This document shows, in pieces, positions 45,603 to 53,287 of a stretch of 64,000 nucleotides of DNA. This stretch comes from Paraburkholderia dilworthii. Its GTDB lineage: Bacteria; Pseudomonadota; Gammaproteobacteria; Burkholderiales; Burkholderiaceae. Numbering within the stretch: the stretch's first letter is position 1; every line of letters begins with the position of its first letter. The DNA lies in contig NZ_AWZT01000024.1 in NCBI RefSeq assembly GCF_000472525.1, forward strand, positions 1 through 64,000. Reading direction: 5' to 3'. Made by a program: the position numbers and the translations under genes. The notes under the pieces were generated by a model. That model did no database searches. It was given only the letters and a program-made list of their open reading frames with translations, and had not been told where the DNA came from.

Positions 45603-45632
45603 TTTACACCGGCGCTTTCCTTGTCGTATTCT
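45603..45632 (+). promoter_or_regulatory. Sigma-70-type promoter of the argD leader
   Basis: TTTACA (45603-45608), an 18-nt spacer and TATTCT (45627-45632). The predicted start of transcription, 7-8 nt after the -10, falls on the ATG at 45640. Confidence 0.55.
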
Positions 45633-45639
45633 TTCGCGC

Positions 45640-45690
45640 ATGAACCGCATCCAGTCCGAACTCCGACGTCGCCGCTCGCCGCTTCCCTAG
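45640..45690 (+). CDS. Putative arginine-rich leader peptide of argD, 16 aa
   Basis: The ORF reads MNRIQSELRRRRSPLP and stops at TAG (45688-45690). Four consecutive Arg codons (CGA CGT CGC CGC, 45664-45675) sit mid-ORF, with another Arg at position 3. It precedes an intrinsic terminator and then argD, an arginine-pathway gene, so it has the hallmarks of an attenuation leader peptide. It has no ribosome binding site; the promoter geometry puts the AUG at about +1, so it would be translated as a leaderless message. Translation is inferred. It is too short for normal gene callers. Confidence 0.5.
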   Translation: MNRIQSELRRRRSPLP

Positions 45691-45697
45691 GGACGCC

Positions 45698-45785
45698 GCC
45701 GGCTTCGTCACGGATTCGCGCTACAACAACGCGCAAGCTGTTCGAATCATGAAAGCCACGGCATACCGTGGCTTTTTGTTTTTCC
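45698..45785 (+). promoter_or_regulatory. Putative antiterminator/terminator switch before argD
   Basis: The terminator stem AAAGCCACGG (45752-45761), CATA loop and CCGTGGCTTT (45766-45775) is followed by a near-continuous T-tract. Its 5' arm can alternatively pair with GCCGGCTT (45698-45705): AAGCC at 45753-45757 plus GGC at 45760-45762, with an AC bulge. GCCGGCTT itself lies in a small hairpin GACG...CGTC (45692-45709). The leader stop codon is 8 nt before this arm, so a ribosome at the stop would mask it, while one stalled at the Arg codons would not. Confidence 0.5.
45752..45784 (+). terminator. Intrinsic terminator in the argD leader
   Basis: A 10-bp stem with a 4-nt loop and the tract TTTTTGTTTTT. 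It is 74 bp before the argD start codon. Confidence 0.9.
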
Positions 45786-45857
45786 GGCCCGTTTGCTCAA
45801 CGGCTGACGTGCGCCAACGCCTCATCACCTTTTACCCGCTGTCTGGAGCCTGCCGTC

Positions 45858-47042
45858 ATGAATTTCACTGAGTATCCGATCGAGTCGCTGATGTACATCA
45901 CGAACCGGCCCGAAATCGTTTTCACGCACGGCAAGGGCTCGTGGCTCTACGACAACAACGGCAAGCGATATCTGGATTTCATTCAAGGCTGGGCGGTCAA
46001 TTGCCTCGGTCATTGCAACGAAGGCATGATCGAAGCGCTGAACCAGCAGGCAAAGCTGCTCTTTAATCCGTCGCCGGCTTTCTATAACGAGCCGATGGCG
46101 AAACTCGCGGCGCTGCTCACTCAACATAGCGGCTTCGACAAGGTGTTCTTCGCGAACAGCGGCGCGGAAGCGAACGAAGGCGCGATCAAGCTCGCGCGCA
46201 AGTGGGGCAAGAAGTTCAAGGACGGCGCGTTCGAAATCATCACGTTCGATCACAGCTTCCACGGCCGCACGCTCGCCACGATGTCGGCAAGCGGCAAGCC
46301 GGGCTGGGACACGATCTACGCACCGCAAGTGCCGGGCTTCCCGAAGGCGGACCTGAACGACATTGCATCGGTGGAAAAGCTCATCAACGCAAAGACGGTT
46401 GCGGTAATGCTCGAACCGATCCAGGGCGAAGGCGGTGTGATTCCCGCGACGCGCGAGTTCATGCAACAACTGCGCGAACTGACCCGCAAGCACAACGTGC
46501 TGCTGATCGTCGACGAGGTGCAAAGCGGCTGCGGCCGTGCGGGCACGCTGTTCGCCTATGAGCTGTCGGGCATCGAGCCGGACATCATGACGCTCGGCAA
46601 GGGTATCGGCGGCGGCGTGCCGCTCGCGGCGCTGCTCTCCAAAGCTGAAGTCGCCGTGTTCGAAGCGGGCGATCAGGGCGGCACGTACAACGGCAATCCG
46701 TTGATGACCGCAGTCGGCTACTCGGTGATCTCGCAACTTACCGCGCCCGGTTTCCTGGAAGGCGTGCGCGCGCGCGGCGAATATCTGCGCGCGAAGCTGC
46801 TCGAATTGTCGGACGAGCGCGGCTTCAAGGGCGAGCGCGGCGAAGGTCTGCTGCGCGCGCTGCTGCTCGGCAAGGACATCGGCAACCAGATCGTCGAAAA
46901 GGCGCGCGACATGCAGCCCGACGGTCTGCTGCTGAACGCGGCGCGTCCGAACCTGCTGCGCTTCATGCCGGCGCTGAACGTCACGAACGAAGAGATCGAC
47001 CAGATGATGGCGATGCTGCGTTCGATCCTCGACACGCTGTAA
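45858..47042 (+). CDS. argD: Acetylornithine aminotransferase
   Basis: A 394-aa class III PLP aminotransferase that makes N-acetylornithine from N-acetylglutamate semialdehyde, the fourth step of arginine synthesis; many also serve lysine synthesis. FANSGAEANEGAIKLARKWGKK binds the cofactor phosphate, LLIVDEVQSGCGRAG follows, and the PLP lysine is K248 in TLGKGIGGGVPLAALL. The ATG at 45858 has GGAG 9 nt upstream; the longer frame to 45768 runs through the leader terminator and is not coding. The GNAT gene follows after 15 bp, in the same transcript. Confidence 0.93.
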   Translation: MNFTEYPIESLMYITNRPEIVFTHGKGSWLYDNNGKRYLDFIQGWAVNCLGHCNEGMIEALNQQAKLLFNPSPAFYNEPMAKLAALLTQHSGFDKVFFANSGAEANEGAIKLARKWGKKFKDGAFEIITFDHSFHGRTLATMSASGKPGWDTIYAPQVPGFPKADLNDIASVEKLINAKTVAVMLEPIQGEGGVIPATREFMQQLRELTRKHNVLLIVDEVQSGCGRAGTLFAYELSGIEPDIMTLGKGIGGGVPLAALLSKAEVAVFEAGDQGGTYNGNPLMTAVGYSVISQLTAPGFLEGVRARGEYLRAKLLELSDERGFKGERGEGLLRALLLGKDIGNQIVEKARDMQPDGLLLNAARPNLLRFMPALNVTNEEIDQMMAMLRSILDTL

Positions 47043-47057
47043 TCGAACGGGACGCGT

Positions 47058-47528
47058 ATGACGACTGCGAGCGCGACGCTTTCTATCCGCCGCTTCGACG
47101 CGAGCGATACAGACGCGGTGGTAGCGCTGTGGCAACAAGCCTTTCCCGAGTACCGGGATGTGACGAAGCCGCAGCGCAACCCGCATCTGTCGATTGCGAA
47201 CAAGCTCGCGACGCAGCCCGAGTTGTTTTTTGTCGCGGTGCTCGGCGAGCAAATCGTCGGGACGGTGATGGGCGGCTACGATGGCCACCGCGGCTGGCTA
47301 TATTCGCTTGCCGTGGATGAGTCGTTGCGGCGGCATGGCATTGGCTCGCGTCTGGTCGCGCACGTTGAAGAGGCGCTGACGGCGCTCGGCTGCCCGAAGC
47401 TGAACCTGCAGGTGTTATCCGCGAAGAGCGACGTGCGCGCGTTTTACGAGGCGCTTGGTTATCGCGCGGATGCGGTGGTGAGTTTCGGCAAACGTCTTGG
47501 CGAGTTGGCGGATTCTTCGCCGGTCTAG
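47058..47528 (+). CDS. GNAT-family N-acetyltransferase (YpeA-like)
   Basis: A 156-aa acetyl-CoA-dependent acyltransferase. The N-terminal LSIRRFDASDTDAVVALWQQAFPEY is typical. The acetyl-CoA loop is SLAVDESLRRHGIGSRLVAHVEEAL (R-x-x-G-I-G), and VRAFYEALGYRADAVVSFGKRL closes the fold. It resembles E. coli YpeA. It lies 15 bp after argD and ends in a terminator. The acceptor is unknown. Confidence 0.88.
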   Translation: MTTASATLSIRRFDASDTDAVVALWQQAFPEYRDVTKPQRNPHLSIANKLATQPELFFVAVLGEQIVGTVMGGYDGHRGWLYSLAVDESLRRHGIGSRLVAHVEEALTALGCPKLNLQVLSAKSDVRAFYEALGYRADAVVSFGKRLGELADSSPV

Positions 47529-47558
47529 TTTTCCGCCAAGTCTTGCCTCGTAAAAGAT

Positions 47559-47597
47559 AAAGGCCGCATGCGTTTCATTCACGCATGCGGCCTTTTT
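47559..47597. terminator. Bidirectional terminator between the GNAT and livF genes
   Basis: AAAGGCCGCATGCGT and ACGCATGCGGCCTTTTT form a long stem with a short loop. The A-run on the left may also end the minus-strand liv transcript. Confidence 0.88.
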
Positions 47598-47661
47598 CAT
47601 CGGCGGTTCAGTCTGGCGAGCTTATTCGCCTGGCTGGTTTGCCTGAGCTGATCGACGACGG

Positions 47662-48384
47662 TCATTCGCCCAGATAAGCCGCCCTAACCTTCGGATCATC
47701 CAGCATCTGCTTGGCGTCGCCCGACATCGTGACGAGACCCGAGTCCATCACGTAGCCGCGGTTCGCCGCTTGCAGCGCAAGACGCGCGTTCTGCTCGACC
47801 AGCAGCACGGTCATGCCTTCGCCGGAAATCGCGCGCACCACTTCGAAGATCTTCTCGACCATGATCGGCGACAGGCCCATCGACGGCTCATCGAGCAGCA
47901 ACAGCTTGGGACGCGAAATGATCGCACGCGCCATCGCCAGCATCTGCTGTTCGCCGCCTGAGAGCGTGCCCGCGTACTGCGTGGCGCGTTCCTTCAGACG
48001 CGGGAAAAAGCCGAACATGCGGTCGACGTCGGCCTTGATGCCGTCGTTGTCGCTGCGCAAATAAGCGCCCATCTGCATGTTCTCGATGATCGACATGCGC
48101 GCGAAAATACCGCGGCCTTCCGGCACCATCGCGAGGCCGCGCTTCAGAAGCTCATGCGGCGCCACGCCCTTGATCGACTGGCCCATGTACTCGATGTCGC
48201 CCGCGGCATACGGCTTGAGCCCCGTAATCGCCTTCATCGTCGTGGTCTTGCCCGCGCCGTTCGCGCCGATCAGCGTCACCAGCTCGCCCTGCGCAACTTC
48301 GAGGTCGATGCCCTTGACTGCCTGGATGCCGCCGTAATTGACCTGAAGGCCCTTGATTTTCAACATTGCTTGCGTCGTGGACAT
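47662..48384 (-). CDS. livF: Branched-chain amino-acid ABC transporter ATPase LivF
   Basis: A 240-aa ATPase. Walker A GANGAGKTTTMK, signature LSGGEQQMLAMARA, Walker B LLLLDEPSMGLSPIMVEKIFE, and the C-terminal GYVMDSGLVTMSGDAKQMLDDPKVRAAYLGE identify LivF. Its ATG overlaps the livG stop (ATGA). The longer frame to 48498 lies inside livG. Confidence 0.96.
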   Translation of the reverse strand: MSTTQAMLKIKGLQVNYGGIQAVKGIDLEVAQGELVTLIGANGAGKTTTMKAITGLKPYAAGDIEYMGQSIKGVAPHELLKRGLAMVPEGRGIFARMSIIENMQMGAYLRSDNDGIKADVDRMFGFFPRLKERATQYAGTLSGGEQQMLAMARAIISRPKLLLLDEPSMGLSPIMVEKIFEVVRAISGEGMTVLLVEQNARLALQAANRGYVMDSGLVTMSGDAKQMLDDPKVRAAYLGE

Positions 48385-49157
48385 CAGTGGACTCCCGCAC
48401 CCAGATAAGCTTCGATCACCTTCGGATCCTTCTGCACGTCTTGCGGCAGACCTTGCGCAATCACCTTGCCGTAGTCGAGCACCGTCATCTGGTTGCACAG
48501 ACCCATCACGAGTTTCACGTCGTGCTCGATCAGCAGGATGGTCTTGCCGTCCGCGCGGATCTTGTCGAGTAGTCGCGTGAGCTCGACCTTCTCCGTTGCG
48601 TTCATGCCGGCAGCGGGTTCGTCGAGCGCGAGCAGCTTCGGATCGGTTGCGAGCGCGCGCGCAATTTCAAGGCGGCGCTGGTGGCCATACGACAGGTTGC
48701 GCGACGTGTAGTCCGCGTACTGCGCAATGCCGACATACTCCAGCAATTCGATCGCACGCTCCTTGATCTCACGCTCTTCCTTGCGTTCGGCCGGCGTCTG
48801 AAACACCGCGCCGAGCAGACCGTGCTTCGTGCGCACGTGCCGGCCGACCATCACGTTTTCCAGCGCGGTCATGCCGCCGAAAAGACGAATGTTCTGGAAC
48901 GTGCGCGCGATACCGGCCTTCGCCACCTGATAGACCGCGGTCGGCGTGTAGTTCGTGCCGTCGAGCTTGAAGTCGCCCGAATCGGGCGTGTACAGGCCCG
49001 TGATCACGTTGAAGAAAGTCGTCTTGCCGGCGCCGTTCGGGCCGATCAGACCGTAAATCTGGCCAGCCTTGATTTCGAGGCCGACGTCGGATAATGCCTG
49101 CAAACCGCCGAAGCGCTTGTTGACGCCTTTCACCGACAGTCGAATGTTATCGCTCAT
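48384..49157 (-). CDS. livG: Branched-chain amino-acid ABC transporter ATPase LivG
   Basis: A 257-aa ATPase. Walker A GPNGAGKTTFFN, a 40-residue insert with TFQNIRLFGGMTALENVMVG typical of LivG, signature LSYGHQRRLEIARAL and Walker B LLALDEPAAGMN. It lies 21 bp after livM and overlaps livF. Confidence 0.96.
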   Translation of the reverse strand: MSDNIRLSVKGVNKRFGGLQALSDVGLEIKAGQIYGLIGPNGAGKTTFFNVITGLYTPDSGDFKLDGTNYTPTAVYQVAKAGIARTFQNIRLFGGMTALENVMVGRHVRTKHGLLGAVFQTPAERKEEREIKERAIELLEYVGIAQYADYTSRNLSYGHQRRLEIARALATDPKLLALDEPAAGMNATEKVELTRLLDKIRADGKTILLIEHDVKLVMGLCNQMTVLDYGKVIAQGLPQDVQKDPKVIEAYLGAGVH

Positions 49158-49178
49158 GTTTTTTCTCCCAGCCGGTGC

Positions 49179-50348
49179 TTACGCGCGCACCGGCTTCTTG
49201 CCGGAACGCTTCGACAGTTTCGCGATCTTGTCTTCGTGCTTCGGCGAAGGCCACAGGCCTTCCGAGCGGTACAGCATGATCAGCACCATCGCGAGTGCGT
49301 AGACCAGCTGACGGATCACTTCCGTGTCGACGATTTCATGACCGAAGAGCATGTGCTGCAGCGGACCCATCGTCGAGCGCAGGAATTCGGGCAGCACGGC
49401 GAGCAGCACCGCGCCGAGAATCACGCCCGGAATGTGGCCCATGCCGCCCAGCACCACGCACGCCAGCACCACGATCGACTCCGGCAGCGTGAACGATTCC
49501 GGCGACACGAAGCCCTGGAACGCGCCGAACATCGCGCCCGACAGGCCGCCGAACGACGCGCCCATCGCGAACGCAAGCAGCTTCACGTTACGCGTGTTGA
49601 TGCCCATTGCCTTGGCGGCGATTTCGTCTTCGCGAATGGCGGCCCATGCACGGCCGATACGCGAGTGCTGCAAACGCGTACACACCCAGATCACGAGCAG
49701 CGCTGCGAGCACGAACAGGTAGTAATACGAGTACACCGATGGGAACTGGAAGCCGAACAGCGAATGTGTCTGTGCGAGGCTGAAGTCGCCGAGGTGCGCC
49801 GGATCGATGCCGGTAATGCCCTTCGGGCCATTGGTGATGTTCACCGGACGGTCGAGGTTGTTCAGGAAGATCCGCACGATTTCCCCGAAGCCCAACGTCA
49901 CGATGGCGAGGTAGTCGCCACGCAGACGCAGCGTCGGTGCCCCGAGTATCACGCCGAAGAAGGCAGCCACCGCCATCGCGCACGGCAGGATCAGAAGGAA
50001 CGGAACGTGCAGCCCGTTCGGCGCGAGATGCGCGATCCACTCGAACTGCGACGACAGATGCGGCGAAGACAACAGCGCCGCCGTGTACGCGCCCACCGCG
50101 TAGAACGCGATGTAGCCCAGGTCGAGCAGGCCGGCGAAGCCGACCACCACATTGAGGCCGAGCGCGAGCATTACGTACAGCATCGCGAAGTCGAGCACAC
50201 GAACCCAGTAGTTGCCACCGGCGGTGCCGATGATCATCGGCGCGGCGATCACGAAGACCGCCGTGATGATGCCGACGGTCAGCGTCTTCGCCAGGTTCTT
50301 CTCGGGAATGAGCGTCGTGGACGGCTCGATCGGTTGAATTGAGGTCAT
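49179..50348 (-). CDS. livM: Branched-chain amino-acid ABC transporter permease LivM
   Basis: A 389-aa permease with about ten helices. YVMLALGLNVVVGFAGLLDLGYIAFYAVGAYTAALL is the family signature, and RLRGDYLAIVTLGFGEIVRIFLNNLD and AMGINTRNVKLLAFAMGASFGGLSGAMFG follow. I chose the ATG at 50348. It is 22 bp after livH and 21 bp before livG. Confidence 0.95.
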   Translation of the reverse strand: MTSIQPIEPSTTLIPEKNLAKTLTVGIITAVFVIAAPMIIGTAGGNYWVRVLDFAMLYVMLALGLNVVVGFAGLLDLGYIAFYAVGAYTAALLSSPHLSSQFEWIAHLAPNGLHVPFLLILPCAMAVAAFFGVILGAPTLRLRGDYLAIVTLGFGEIVRIFLNNLDRPVNITNGPKGITGIDPAHLGDFSLAQTHSLFGFQFPSVYSYYYLFVLAALLVIWVCTRLQHSRIGRAWAAIREDEIAAKAMGINTRNVKLLAFAMGASFGGLSGAMFGAFQGFVSPESFTLPESIVVLACVVLGGMGHIPGVILGAVLLAVLPEFLRSTMGPLQHMLFGHEIVDTEVIRQLVYALAMVLIMLYRSEGLWPSPKHEDKIAKLSKRSGKKPVRA

Positions 50349-50370
50349 TTGGTTTACTCCTTGGCCTGGA

Positions 50371-51321
50371 TCAAGCGCGATCCGCAACGCGTTCGCCGAG
50401 CAGACCCGACGGACGGAACACCAGCACGATGATCAGCACGATGAACGCAAACACGTCCTGATAGTTACTGCCGAACACACCACCGGTCAGGTTGCCGATA
50501 TAGCCGGCGCCCAACTGTTCGATCAGCCCCAGAATCACGCCGCCGACCATCGCGCCGCCGAGATTGCCGATACCGCCGAGCACCGCTGCGGTAAAGGCCT
50601 TCAGGCCGGGGATGAAGCCCATATAGAAGTGCGCATTGCCGTATTCGGACGCGATCATCACGCCGGCGAGCGCGGCAAGCGCCGAGCCGATCATGAAGGT
50701 GGCCGAGATCACGAAGTTCGGGTTCACGCCCATCAGCGAGGCAACGCCGGGATTCTCGGCGATGGCGCGCATCGCGCGACCGAGCTTGGTCTTGTGCACG
50801 AGCAGCAGCAGACCTGCCATCACGAGGAACGCGACGACGATGATCACGATTTCAGTCATCGAGATCACGGCGCCAGGCGTCGTGTCCGTGGCCTTGATCA
50901 CGTTCAGCGGATCGGTGGGCAGAAGCTGGGGGAACGGCAGCGGGTTGCGCGACCAGATCATCATGGCGAGCGTTTGCAGCAGGATCGACACGCCGATCGC
51001 GGTGATCAGCGGAGCGAGACGCGGCGCCTTGCGCAGCGGCCGGTAGGCCACGCGTTCGATCGTGTAGCCGACCACCGCGCATACCACGGCGGCGATTGCC
51101 AGCGCGATGCAAAGCGTCGGCACATTGCCTAAGCCAGGGAAGTGATTCTGTAGCACACCTATGGCGGAGAGCGCGACCATCGCGCCCACCATCAACACAT
51201 CGCCGTGAGCGAAGTTGATGATGCCGAGAATGCCGTAAACCATCGTATAGCCCAGTGCGATGATGGCATAAACGCTGCCCAGCACCAGTCCGTTTAGGAT
51301 CTGCTGGATGAAGATATCCAT
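50371..51321 (-). CDS. livH: Branched-chain amino-acid ABC transporter permease LivH
   Basis: A 316-aa permease of eight helices. FIQQILNGLVLGSVYAIIALGYTMVYGILGIINFAHGDVLM is the LivH opening, and RAMRAIAENPGVASLMGVNPNFVISATF and AFTAAVLGGIGNLGGAMVGGVILG follow. It heads the livHMGF set, separated from livK by a terminator-containing gap. Confidence 0.95.
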   Translation of the reverse strand: MDIFIQQILNGLVLGSVYAIIALGYTMVYGILGIINFAHGDVLMVGAMVALSAIGVLQNHFPGLGNVPTLCIALAIAAVVCAVVGYTIERVAYRPLRKAPRLAPLITAIGVSILLQTLAMMIWSRNPLPFPQLLPTDPLNVIKATDTTPGAVISMTEIVIIVVAFLVMAGLLLLVHKTKLGRAMRAIAENPGVASLMGVNPNFVISATFMIGSALAALAGVMIASEYGNAHFYMGFIPGLKAFTAAVLGGIGNLGGAMVGGVILGLIEQLGAGYIGNLTGGVFGSNYQDVFAFIVLIIVLVFRPSGLLGERVADRA

Positions 51322-51498
51322 TTAATGCTCCTTAGCCCGTGCGACTGGATTCGCGCTCTTCATCAGCCGGTGGGCGGTGATGCGTCACGCAATCTCAACG
51401 GCACTGCGGGTACTGATGTAAAAGACCGGTAAGGGTTTATCCGCCGCCGGTTCGCCCAGACGACTGGGTCACAGTCGCAGGCTCGCCTTCAGCGGATG

Positions 51499-51531
51499 CA
51501 AAAACGGCACCGTTGGGTGGTTCGGTGCCGT
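51499..51531 (-). terminator. Attenuating terminator between livK and livH
   Basis: ACGGCACCG (51504-51512) and CGGTGCCGT (51523-51531) pair across 10 nt. On the minus strand a T-run follows. Partial read-through would keep the binding protein in excess over the membrane parts. Confidence 0.85.
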
Positions 51532-51550
51532 CAGGCTGAACGTTCCGTCA

Positions 51551-52750
51551 TTACATCTTCACGACGTCGAGAACCGCTTTTTTGCCGTCCTTGAAGTCGT
51601 AAAGCGTAATGGCGCCCTCTTTCAAATCACCCTTGTCGTCGAACGCGATGCGGCCGATTACCCCGTTGTAATCGGTGGACGGCATCGCAGCCAGCACCTT
51701 GGGCGCTTCGATCGAATTAGCGCGCTTCATTGCATCGACAATCACGTACACAGCGTCATACGTGAACGGTGCGTAAATCTGCACCGGCGTGTGGAAGCGG
51801 TCCAAGTACTTCTTCTCGAAGTCCGCTCCCCTGTCCATTTTCGAAAGCGCGAGTCCCGCTTCCGAACAGACCAGGTTTTGCACGGCGGTTCCCGCCAGCT
51901 CACCCACCTTGTCGGTACACACGCCGTCGCCGCCAAGGATTTTTGCCCTGATACCGAGCGCCGCCGCCTGCTTGGCAAACGGCCCGCCCGTCGCGTCCAT
52001 GCCGCCGAACATGATGGCGTCCGGATGAACACTTTTGATCTTCGTGAGGATGGCCCGGAAATCCGTGGCCCGGTCGTTCGTCGCTTCACGCGCGACGATC
52101 TTCGCTCCGTTCGCCTCCACGGTCTTCGCGAATTCGTCCGCGAGCCCCTTACCGTAGGCGGTCGCATCGTCCACTACGGCGATGCGTTTGGCGCCCAGCG
52201 CCTTCGTGGCGTAATTGGCGAGCGCCGGACCTTGCTGCGCGTCGGTGGCGACGACGCGGTAGGTCGTCTTGAAACCCTGCTGCGTGTACGCCGGATTCGT
52301 CGACGACGGCGAGATCTGCACGATGCTCGCATCGCTATAAATCTTCGAAGCCGGAATCGACACTCCCGAATTCAGGTGACCGACGACGGCCACCACGTGA
52401 TCGTCCACCAGCTTCTGCGCGACCGCCGTACCCGCTTTCGGATCGGCGGCATCGTCCTGGGCGTCCAGCTGCAAGTCGATCTTGTGGCCGTCGATTGTCA
52501 GGCCCTGCGCATTGATTTCCTCGACCGCGAGACGCGCGCCGTTTTCGTTGTCCTTGCCCAGATGCGCGATGCCGCCCGTCAGCGGGGCTGCATGGCCGAT
52601 CTTCACGACGATTGCTTCGCTTGCCGGCGCGGACGCCGCTACTGCCGCCGATGCACCTGCTCCCGCCTCGCCATCCTGTTTTTTGCCGCACGCGGTCAGC
52701 ATCGCGACCGCGGCCGCGATGGACACGGCGTAAGCAAACTTGACTCGCAT
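51551..52750 (-). CDS. livK: Branched-chain amino-acid binding protein (LivK/LivJ-type)
   Basis: A 399-aa periplasmic binding protein. The signal peptide FAYAVSIAAAVAMLTACGKKQ contains a lipobox-like LTAC, so it is probably a lipoprotein; a linker of Ala/Ser/Gly follows. The ligand fold begins VVKIGHAAPLTGGIAHLGKDNENGARLAVEEIN, with VVGHLNSGVSIPASKIYSDASIVQISPSSTNP as the ligand-contact region. I chose the ATG at 52750. Leu, Ile or Val are the expected ligands. Confidence 0.93.
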   Translation of the reverse strand: MRVKFAYAVSIAAAVAMLTACGKKQDGEAGAGASAAVAASAPASEAIVVKIGHAAPLTGGIAHLGKDNENGARLAVEEINAQGLTIDGHKIDLQLDAQDDAADPKAGTAVAQKLVDDHVVAVVGHLNSGVSIPASKIYSDASIVQISPSSTNPAYTQQGFKTTYRVVATDAQQGPALANYATKALGAKRIAVVDDATAYGKGLADEFAKTVEANGAKIVAREATNDRATDFRAILTKIKSVHPDAIMFGGMDATGGPFAKQAAALGIRAKILGGDGVCTDKVGELAGTAVQNLVCSEAGLALSKMDRGADFEKKYLDRFHTPVQIYAPFTYDAVYVIVDAMKRANSIEAPKVLAAMPSTDYNGVIGRIAFDDKGDLKEGAITLYDFKDGKKAVLDVVKM

Positions 52751-52815
52751 TAAATAGGTCTCCCGCGCCTTGCAAAATCTATTGTTCGGGACCCTAAGGC
52801 CTTGAGAACGCGCGC

Positions 52816-52843
52816 ATTGTAACTCCAATTTTGCGACGGGCAA
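52816..52843 (-). promoter_or_regulatory. Sigma-70-type promoter of livK
   Basis: Minus strand TTGCCC, 16-nt spacer and TACAAT (+ strand GGGCAA 52838-52843, ATTGTA 52816-52821), 66 bp before the livK start. Confidence 0.5.
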
Positions 52844-53239
52844 TATTGTTGAATCGGCAGGGTTTTCCTGCATTGCAACCGTATTTTGAGACCTCCTCCA
52901 AGCGAAAGGCGCAACCAGGTTGCGACTGTTTTTCGTGCATCAGTTGCACCGGCGTGGAATGCAATCGCATCAAGTGTTGCAGGCAAGGCCCCGGAAGCCC
53001 GGCCCCACTTGCTGTTTCGCTTAAGTCATATCTAGTCCGAGCGCGCGCGACGTCAGCACCATTTTAGTGCGCCAACATTATTCGGAGACGGATGTGCGCG
53101 TAAAAAATGGGGACACGTCGCTTCCAACTTAATTAAAGGACCGATCAGATTTCATAAAATTGACGCTTGCAGGAGAGGAAAAGGCACCGCAGCGCGTGAT
53201 GTGGCACTTTTTATTCGAGCCTTCTCCGGGATCGCGGAC
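52844..53239. other. Gene-free region upstream of livK
   Basis: About 400 bp between the livK promoter and the ispH terminator. It holds no ORF I would keep. The one clear signal is the NtrC-type box listed separately. An AT-rich patch lies at 53100-53165. Confidence 0.5.
53056..53070. promoter_or_regulatory. NtrC-type binding site candidate
   Basis: GCACC-ATTTT-AGTGC; read on the minus strand it is GCACT-AAAAT-GGTGC. The known NtrC consensus is GCAC(C/T)-N5-(G/A)GTGC. It lies about 215 bp upstream of the livK -35 element and 305 bp upstream of its start codon. I could not find a matching sigma-54 promoter with both GG and GC elements correctly spaced and well conserved. Confidence 0.45.
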
Positions 53240-53263
53240 AAAAAAAACGCGCCCGCAGGCGCG
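53240..53263 (-). terminator. Intrinsic terminator after ispH
   Basis: CGCGCC, a CGCA loop and GGCGCG, followed on the minus strand by a T8 tract. It begins about 25 bp past the ispH stop. Confidence 0.85.
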
Positions 53264-53287
53264 CCGTTCTCGTCGATCAGGTGTCGC

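Noticed and set aside
45749..45868. Short ORF starting at the ATG inside the argD terminator
   Set aside because: It runs through the terminator stem and into argD out of frame, has no ribosome binding site, and its sequence is not protein-like.
45825..47288. 487-aa open frame antisense to argD
   Set aside because: Shadow of argD; the product has no recognisable domain, and argD has all its catalytic residues.
52930..52950. GG-N10-GC pair on the livK strand as a sigma-54 promoter
   Set aside because: Spacing fits, but flanking bases match poorly (CGGTGC instead of TGGCAC), so I do not list it as a feature.
53195..53216. Sigma-54-like TGGCAC at 53200 on the + strand
   Set aside because: The GC of the -12 element is missing at the required spacing, and there is no gene downstream on that strand.
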